Shown here piece after piece: positions 25,601 to 34,600 of a stretch of 64,000 nucleotides of DNA. The notes under the pieces are model-generated. The model was not told where the DNA came from. It did no database searches and saw nothing but the letters and a program-made list of their open reading frames with translations. Each line of letters begins with the position of its first letter. Within the stretch, counting starts at the first letter, position 1. The DNA lies in assembly GCA_036365455.1 (NCBI GenBank), contig JAWQUS010000009.1, forward strand, positions 2,696,001 through 2,760,000. Reading direction: 5' to 3'. The position numbers and the translations under genes were made by a program. Source of the DNA: Macrosoma leucophasiata. Lineage: Eukaryota; Arthropoda; Insecta; Lepidoptera; Hedylidae.

Positions 25601-28600
25601 GCCTAACTAGCATAGTTGGTAATAGATGGCGCTACTGCTACCATAAAGCAATGCAATAGATGTGAAGGAAAGATTCGACAAATCGGGCAGGGCTTCAGTA
25701 GCTCAATTGGAAGAGCGGCTGGACTAGATTCCCAGTAGGTCGCGAGTTCGAGCCTCGCCTGAAGTCAAATTTTTCTTTCCATTTTTCTTTAAAAATAAAA
25801 TATATTTCACAAGCATGTGTTAATGCGAAATAATATCAAACAATTATTAAGGGTAAAAGCGACTTCTTTACGATATTCAATAAACTGAAAAGTCTATTAT
25901 ATCGGTTGCCTAACTAGCATAGTTGGTAATAGATGGCGCTACTGCTACCATAAAGCAATGCAATAGATGTGAAGGAAAGATTCGACAAATCGGGCAGGGC
26001 TTCAGTAGCTCAATTGGAAGAGCGGCTGGACTAGATTCCCAGTAGGTCGCGAGTTCGAGCCTCGCCTGAAGTCAAATTTTTCTTTCCATTTTTCTTTAAA
26101 AATAAAATATATTTCACAAGCATGTGTTAATGCGAAATAATATCAAACAATTATTAAGGGTAAAAGCGACTTCTTTACGATATTCAATAAACTGAAAAGT
26201 CTATTATATCGGTTGCCTAACTAGCATAGTTGGTAATAGATGGCGCTACTGCTACCATAAAGCAATGCAATAGATGTGAAGGAAAGATTCGACAAATCGG
26301 GCAGGGCTTCAGTAGCTCAATTGGAAGAGCGGCTGGACTAGATTCCCAGTAGGTCGCGAGTTCGAGCCTCGCCTGAAGTCAAATTTTTCTTTCCATTTTT
26401 CTTTAAAAATAAAATATATTTCACAAGCATGTGTTAATGCGAAATAATATCAAACAATTATTAAGGGTAAAAGCGACTTCTTTACGATATTCAATAAACT
26501 GAAAAGTCTATTATATCGGTTGCCTAACTAGCATAGTTGGTAATAGATGGCGCTACTGCTACCATAAAGCAATGCAATAGATGTGAAGGAAAGATTCGAC
26601 AAATCGGGCAGGGCTTCAGTAGCTCAATTGGAAGAGCGGCTGGACTAGATTCCCAGTAGGTCGCGAGTTCGAGCCTCGCCTGAAGTCAAATTTTTCTTTC
26701 CATTTTTCTTTAAAAATAAAATATATTTCACAAGCATGTGTTAATGCGAAATAATATCAAACAATTATTAAGGGTAAAAGCGACTTCTTTACGATATTCA
26801 ATAAACTGAAAAGTCTATTATATCGGTTGCCTAACTAGCATAGTTGGTAATAGATGGCGCTACTGCTACCATAAAGCAATGCAATAGATGTGAAGGAAAG
26901 ATTCGACAAATCGGGCAGGGCTTCAGTAGCTCAATTGGAAGAGCGGCTGGACTAGATTCCCAGTAGGTCGCGAGTTCGAGCCTCGCCTGAAGTCAAATTT
27001 TTCTTTCCATTTTTCTTTAAAAATAAAATATATTTCACAAGCATGTGTTAATGCGAAATAATATCAAACAGCCATAAGGGTTTTTAATAAATTACCCATT
27101 ACGCTCAAGGAAATACGTTTACCACTAATTAAAAACAAACTGACTGGCTACAACATAATTGTTTTTATGACTTAAATGAATACATGACGTCATATAAAGC
27201 AATATCCTAATTAATTGAATAATGTTTGATCTAATCATCTGACCTGAATTTTAATTTTGACATATCTAAATTATTTTAATTACCCAATTCCGTTTACCTA
27301 ATTAATGACATATTATTTATAAATTTTTCACTGATTAAAAAATATTTATAAATGTGTAACAGAATGATAATAAGATATTAAGTAATAAGATATAATAAGA
27401 TTTTTGATTATGATTATGATGACTGCAGCCTATAGACACTTACACAAAGACCAAGGTCAAAATGCAGATGCGTTACCACTCCTGAAGCCTAAGGTGTTCT
27501 GCCTCTGTGCCGGAACACGATAGTGCTGAACACTACCATTTAGCGGCAAGTATATTAGGTAATGCGGTGGTGCCTATTCCCGCAAGGCACCATCACTGGA
27601 GCTCTACCACCACTAGAATCCATCATCATCCCTGAAAGTCTTTGAAGACCCCACATGCCAGAGATTCTTGGTGATATTTATACGATAATGGAAATTGCCA
27701 TGATTCTTTTAGATTTCTATGATGTCTATAGGCTGCAGTCGTCACTTAACATCCATCTAAACTGCATGCCTATTTCCAACCTTCATTACATAAAAAAGCG
27801 AATTAACTGTCCATACAGGACATAATTTCCAGCTCAGGCATCCTCGAAAGTGATAACGCTTCTAAATTCAGACCATATTTTATATACAGATGTTTAAAGC
27901 CAGGATTTTCACTTACCAGCAATGCGAGCTGCATGTTCGTTTGGCCTTTTCAAGTGTTTGTTTTTTTTTTGTCAAAAAAATGGCGGAAAGCGCAACACTC
28001 ACCCATGGAGTACTTGAGCATGAGCGGGATGAAGGCCCGCAGCTGGGCCTGCGTCATCTTCTTGACGGGCGTGGGGACGCCGGCGCCAGGCGAAGGGCGG
28101 AGGGCGCAACACTCACCCATGGAGTACTTGAGCATGAGCGGGATGAAGGCGCGCAGCTGGGCCTGCGTCATCTTCTCGACGGGCGTGGCGACGCCGGCGC
28201 CAGGCGAAGGGCGAAGGGCGAAGGGCGGAGGGCGGAGGGCGCAACACTCACCCATGGAGTACTTGAGCATGAGCGGGATGAAGGCGCGCAGCTGGGCCTG
28301 CGTCATCTTCTCGACGGGCGTGGGGATGCCGTCGATGATGAGGGGGGGCAGCTCGAACAGCGACGGGTCGTCGGCCGGCGGCGGCGGCGCCTGCGGGCAA
28401 CCGCCCAGCCCGAACTGACGCTCGTTATTTACTCCTACTCTACGCTTATACTACGGTACGCGCCGCGAGGTGTCCTCTTTGACTTTTATAAGACTATGTT
28501 CTTACAATATTTCACTAACGGGAGAGGACATTGTAAGGTGTGTTTATATGTGGCCTTCCCCTCACCCCCCTCCGAAAAAAAATGGTCATTTTGTTCCACT

Positions 28601-31600
28601 CCTGGAGTGCTAACGTTTCCTGTTAGTTAAATACTGCAAGATTACTTTTCAGTGATGGTATTTGCTTTTGAATGCTATTAAAATACTTGAATGTATCTGA
28701 GACATATCAGAAATAATTTATTTCTGATCTATTTCTTTCTCGTGTAAATAAAAGAAAAAAGTTTAAGAATTGCTTTTGAATTCTGATCTAGTCTTGTTGT
28801 AAAAGAAAGAGGGCACCTTGGTTTGTTACAGTAATAAGATATAAACTATCTTTCAACAATATTTTATGGTTACCTGTCATGAATGTCAAAAAAACATATT
28901 TCGTTTCAGTAGTATAAACTTGCTATTTTATTTATTTATTTTTATTGGCTTAAATTATGAGTTAATGGATTTGTGTGCGAATGATACGTCTTCAATTGCA
29001 ACGTCAATTACCTATTATTTGCAACTATCATTCACGTAACAATAGTCAGTTGCAATTGATTTGTCTCGCGGATTCGTAACGCAGGCAACCATAAATGTAC
29101 TTTAATAATTATATTTTAGGTAAGTTGAGATGTGTTTAACATCTCAAAAATCTCAATCAAAGGCACTCAGCATTCATTTACGATGAAAGCAATAATTTTC
29201 TATATTAATATATTTTTCATTCCCAGAAAAGTTGAACGTTTATCTTTTCAGAGCTAAGCAGAACTTAATAAAACTTGGCACGCAAATAGTTTGTGACTTT
29301 CATAGTTTTATCAAGATATTACAATTTTAAGAGCAACAACATTTTTCTTGTAAATTTGAATTGAAATAAATTATTTTTTCATGGTATTCTTGATTTGAAA
29401 GCGGTTATCAAATTATGAATTGATTTTACACCGTAAATAAACGCTTTTTGCCTATGTCATTTATTGCGAATCGATTTATATCAAAATTAAAATCGATTTT
29501 CAATAATTTGACACATGTTAGGTTTATCATAACAGAAAACACTACACCTAAGAATTTTAGCATCTGTTAAATTACTAGTAATACATATTGAATCTTAAAA
29601 GCTATAGTAATTCTTGGAATTGCAGAATTTTAGATAATTTCGCAATACATTTTAAATGATGTGGTAGGTAGGTGGGTAGGATCTATCAGATGCTGAATGT
29701 GATAGTGTAGATGTTACATGCTACCTGTTTTTGTCTCAGATGTCTATAGACGTTCGTAAAGACGGTTGTGTTTAATTGTTTTCTCCTTTTCGAGACAGCG
29801 CAGGTTGTGTGGTGTGCGTGTGTCACAGAAGTCAAAAGGCGCGGGCCCACCGCGGCGCATAGAGGCTGAGCACGAGTATTAAGTTTCGCTTTATATGAAA
29901 TTGTATGTGGTAGTGTTCACTGCAACCTACGAAGAGTCTAAACATGAATTCATACATGCGTGGCGAGCTCGAATAGGCGGTTACATAGCTCAACGCTAAC
30001 AACGTGGGTCTACGTTTCCACTCAGAGTATACGAATATGACCCACGACTATGTACAGCTCGCTTATCTATCCTTGGATTGTAGAGGGACATGCGTAGCCT
30101 CCGTGCGCCGTGCCACGCCACGCTATACATTATTCGTGGGTCTTCATGTACTCCAGAGGAAACATTGACCCACGTCGTCAAACAAATTAATACACGCAGC
30201 TAAAATGCGCCACGTGTCCGTGCACTGCATGCGTCGCGTTGGGCCCGCGCCTTAAATAATAAGACAATAAAGTACTATGAGCGCGTGACTTTGTCGTTAC
30301 AGGTGTGACAAAAGTCTGTGGAGTGTGTGGGTGTGTGTAAGGTGTGTGTGTGGGTGTGTGTGTGTGGGTGTGTGGGTGTGGGGTGTGTGAGGTATGGGGA
30401 GGCGTGTGGTGTGTGGTACCTGTTGCGCGAGCGCGTTCTCGAGCTCCTCCATGATCATGCAGCGCAGGTTGCGGACGACGTCCTCGAGCGGCTTGGCGCC
30501 GAACACGCGGTAGGACGTGTTGGGCTTGCCCGGCGTTGCCACCAGCACCACCGCCTGCTGCCCCACGCGCGTCGCGAACTCCTCGATCGTTTGCTGCGCC
30601 GTATTCACACGGTAAGCTCACTTCTACACCCTACACCGGTGGCTCGTATATACACTAACTATATCTCTCGTCAAATTTGACAGGTCGCGAGAAAAATAAG
30701 ATAATTGATTTCTAATAGTTCTTGAACCGATATCGGCCCAACTGCAGCTTAACGAGTGACTTAAACGAGGAACTTAGGGAAGGAAATATTTTAGTTATCG
30801 ATCGACGAATACGCTTCTTCTTTCGATAGCGTGCCGAATGCACTACGAAAATGTGTTTTTTTGCGCGTGTTTTGCACAATACGCGACAAAACATAACTTT
30901 GTCAACAACTCGAGATGCCGTCTTCTACGTCGAAAGTTTATGTAGAGCAAAACGAGCGGGAGACACGAGTTAAAAGTGGCGTTTCACAATCTTTTTTTTG
31001 AGGACTATGTATGTATGTATGTGAAAGTATTTTTTTTTTATAAATACAAAAAAACGCACGTTATTAGTCATGTCTAGTCGAAACTTGTTTATACAGCAAC
31101 TGACGACGTCGGGTTGTGGAACGGTGGTAAACAGCATATTATTATAATGTTATCGTTATTATATTAAGTATTTTCTTTCTAAAATACAATCCCTCTTGAC
31201 ATCTCTCTCCGCCACCCCTGGACTCCTGCACTTTGCTCCTAGACTTTGTGCACGTGTCAAGCGAGGAGTAAAGTAACGACGACAACAACATCGCAGTATG
31301 TGCACACAATCGTACGCTGGAAGATTAAACATGCCTACAAGTGAGAATATCTAGTTTATGTTGGTGACCTATTGGTGAAAACAAAAGGAATATCGCATCC
31401 ACAGATCAGGAAAAGCATCCAATGATTTCAACATGAAGTGAAAACATGATAAAACTCACTCTCAATTTGCGCAACAGCCTGTTCTGGTGCCGCTTCCTGA
31501 CCGACGGGTTGGTCTCAAAGGAATGCGGCCTTTTGCGTTTCTTGGATGACGCTATGGCGGCCGCCGCGGCCATGCCCACCGGACCTGCGACCAAAAACCT

Positions 31601-34600
31601 CGCATTACATTTTAGACTATCCTTTAACCATATTGCACCTACATAAAAGGTGCCTTGTTTTGACGTTGTGTTAATTTCTGAATGGTAATGCAGCACAATA
31701 TCAAATCAAAGTTTCATCCTGTATGTTGTGTTGTGTGTCTCTGTTAAAAAATACCACCACAACATTACTTGCATTCACATAGTTATAATGTATGGGTTTG
31801 CCAGTTTTATGTATTTATTAGGTACCGAACAGACTAGCAAAAGAGATTCAGGGTCGTACTCCACCTCCGAAAAATCCTAGTGGCGCCACTAGGATTTTTT
31901 TCCAAAGGAAAATTCCCTTAGATACTCGCACCGACCAATAATGTAATAAATTATGTTTCGTATCACCATATATAGTCGCTACGAAGCAATATTAACATGA
32001 CAAAGTTGTTAATCATCTTATTTATTTTTATATTTCCTGATTAGAGACTCTCAAGCCTAGAATCTTGGGGCCAGCATGTCACATTGAATGGTCCACGTGC
32101 CAATTGTCCCACTTGCCCATAATTCTTGCACAAAATTAAAGGAATCAATAGTTGCAGTTTCGTAGAATAGTTGTCTTGTAAGACCACCTCTTTGACAAGT
32201 TTGTGGCTACATGTATCATGTTCTTTATCAACTACAAACAAATATATTAACAAAAAATCACAAAGAGGAAAAGTTTTATGGGTTAGAAAGACTAGGTGTA
32301 CTACAGTCAGAGTAAGAAATATTCGCAGTAGTCAAGTCAGGTAGCTAGTCAAATGGCCGACAGATACAGGCAATGGGAAAACGTAAAAGCAGTCAGTTGA
32401 CAAAGAAGAAGACATTTGGGCGAGACCAAAGTGTCCATACAGTACGCTTTTTCTTTTGGTTGCCAATCTATACTACATCTATGAGATAAATGTATAGGGG
32501 GGACGCCCAAAGAGATGATTTTTTGGATTTACTCGTCCGATTTAATAGTCAATCATTTCAGATATTCAGGGGGGAGGGGTTATTATATTTTATTTTATTT
32601 ACAACTGACAACACAATATTGAGTAGTTGCAATACCAATAATGTGAAAAACAACTATATACAATTGACATCTAATTCGGTTCTTGAACCAAATAATTTAA
32701 ATTAAATTTAGAGACAAAAGAGACAGCCTCTTGCTCCCACTTTAAAAAGGTAGAGAGAAATCCACCACTTAGTAATAAAATTAAGTTAAGCAAAAAAAGT
32801 AATATTGTTAACCTGGTGCACCAGAATATACAAGGGGATGATGGGTAAAGACTTAGAAATTGAGTTATTTATGAATGATCGTAATGTAGACATCTGTTGT
32901 TTTACAGAACATTGGTTGAAATCCCATGAATTAATATTCAATTTCAGCAGGCACCAGGTTGGTAGTTCGTTCAGTAGAACACATGCAATACGTGGTGGCT
33001 CTCTAATATTGTTAAATAAAAACCTTAAATTTAAGGAACGTACGGACATAATAAATCTGTCTATTGAACGAACTATTGAAATAGCCTGTGTTGAGCTTGA
33101 GCGCTTGATAATTTTATGTATATATAGACCTCCAAGTGGGTTATACGATTATTTTGAAAAACAATTGGATGAGGTGTTGACCAAATTATTTGAATTGAAG
33201 AAACATATTATTGTTTGTGGTGATTTTAACATTAATCTACTAGATGAAACGCCAACATGTATTCGATTTAAATCATTACTGATGTCATATAATTTGCATA
33301 ATGTGTTTCTTGAACCTACCAGAATCACCCCGTGCTCTGCAACCAGCATAGACAATATATTTATTGATTTCAAACCTAACCAAAAACATGTTTTTACTGA
33401 ACTAAGTTCTGATCACTGTGGTCAACTAATATCCTTTCATGATGAAATCAAAAATAGAGATTCAAAACATGACATAGTGTTTGTTCCTATCAATGCGAAG
33501 CGGATTAAGAAATTTAGAGAAAATATTAAGCCAAAACTTTCATATGTACAGTACCATGATGATCCAAATATATTATACAGTAACTTTTTTGACATTATTG
33601 CAAAAGAGTACAATCTAATCTTTACTAAAAAGACCAAAAATGTAAGAAGTCATAAGTCATTTAATGAATGGGCGACTGTTGGAATACATAAGAGTAGGCA
33701 GAGATTGTATGAACTTTAAGGTGAAAGATCATATAATCATAGTAATTCTTTTAAACATTATGTTAAAATGTATTCAAAGATATTTAAAAAAGTTTGTGCC
33801 ATAGCTAAGTCACTACATATTAAAAACAGAATTAAAAATTCAGCAAATAAAATTAAAGCGACATGGAATGTCATTAATAGCGAAACTGGAAAATGTACTG
33901 AGCGCAATTCTGATTTTAATTTAATTATTGACAACGCACTTATTTCAACTGTCAAAGAAGTTGCCTCAGCATTCGAAACTTTCTTTGCCAATATTGCAGT
34001 TTCTACCACCGAAGACCTTATTTCTTCTCCTACCGTCGCTGAATCGTTATTACTACATAGTGTAAAAGAAAGTAAATTTAAGTTTATTTTTAAGTTAGTA
34101 AGCAAGCAAAATCCTTGGGCAGTTGCATTCCAAAAATGTTAGTAAGTTAAACAGTTATTATTAGGTAAGTTTCAACGAGCCGAAAGTATCTTATGGACTT
34201 TAGCCGAAAGTGCCGAAACTCTGGGCAAATAGCACTGGTGGCACTGGTCGAAACCGAAATACTTTCTTGTTAAGGTGCAAACTTTCAACAGTTTGCAATA
34301 TACAGATGAACTCAATATAGGCCAACTGTCGAAATTACTTCACCAACTGTGACATGACAGAGGTAGGCAAATTTTAAATTAAACTCTGAACCAAGTAATA
34401 AAAGAATATTGGTTGATTAGTTCATGTTAAATTGTCGAAAGTTCTATTAGCAATATTAGTCTCAACTTTACATCCTATAACAGATAGGTACGTTATAAAA
34501 TTAGTTAGACATAGAGCGCGATTCACAGACCAGTCATAAACATTAAATAAAATTTGTTTAGCGGACGTGTAACTAACACTTCTATTTGAACTTCCTTACA

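Larger units (their letters stand above)
18343..27070. mobile_element. Giant palindromic array of 29 tRNA-like 307-bp units
   Basis: This 8728-bp insertion is flanked by the 14-bp duplication gccataagggtttt (18329-18342 and 27071-27084), both copies being LINE coding sequence. The left arm has 17 units with the tRNA-like part on the minus strand. The right arm has 12 units with it on the plus strand. The arms meet at a 15-nt unpaired centre (23444-23458). Units are almost identical, with the exact 307-bp period checked at several points along both arms. Each unit holds a unique head, a tRNA-like 74-mer with A-box tagctcaattgg and B-box gttcgagcc, a TTTTT run just after it, and an AT-rich tail. 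The family recurs at 35464, 37861 and 48594, as a lone tRNA-like relic at 44005, and as a relative at 15830. Confidence 0.92.

Noticed and set aside
18343..27070. CRISPR-like array
   Set aside because: Units are 307 bp and wholly identical with no variable spacers, and the setting is eukaryotic.
18343..27070. Cluster of 29 functional tRNA genes
   Set aside because: Acceptor, D and T arms pair, but the anticodon arm is irregular, and dispersed copies have retroelement flanking duplications.
18343..27070. Foldback (FB/Galileo-type) DNA transposon
   Set aside because: Tandem units within inverted arms look similar, but duplications of 12-17 bp and an A-rich fixed 3' end fit target-primed retroposition better. 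Not fully excluded.
28003..28197. Extra exon copies as independent, mutually exclusive exons
   Set aside because: They lack an acceptor AG before the duplicated part. They can act only as alternative donors, if at all.
27890..28630. 246-codon plus-strand frame
   Set aside because: It is the antisense of the triplicated ewg exon 5. Its repeats mirror the exon copies.
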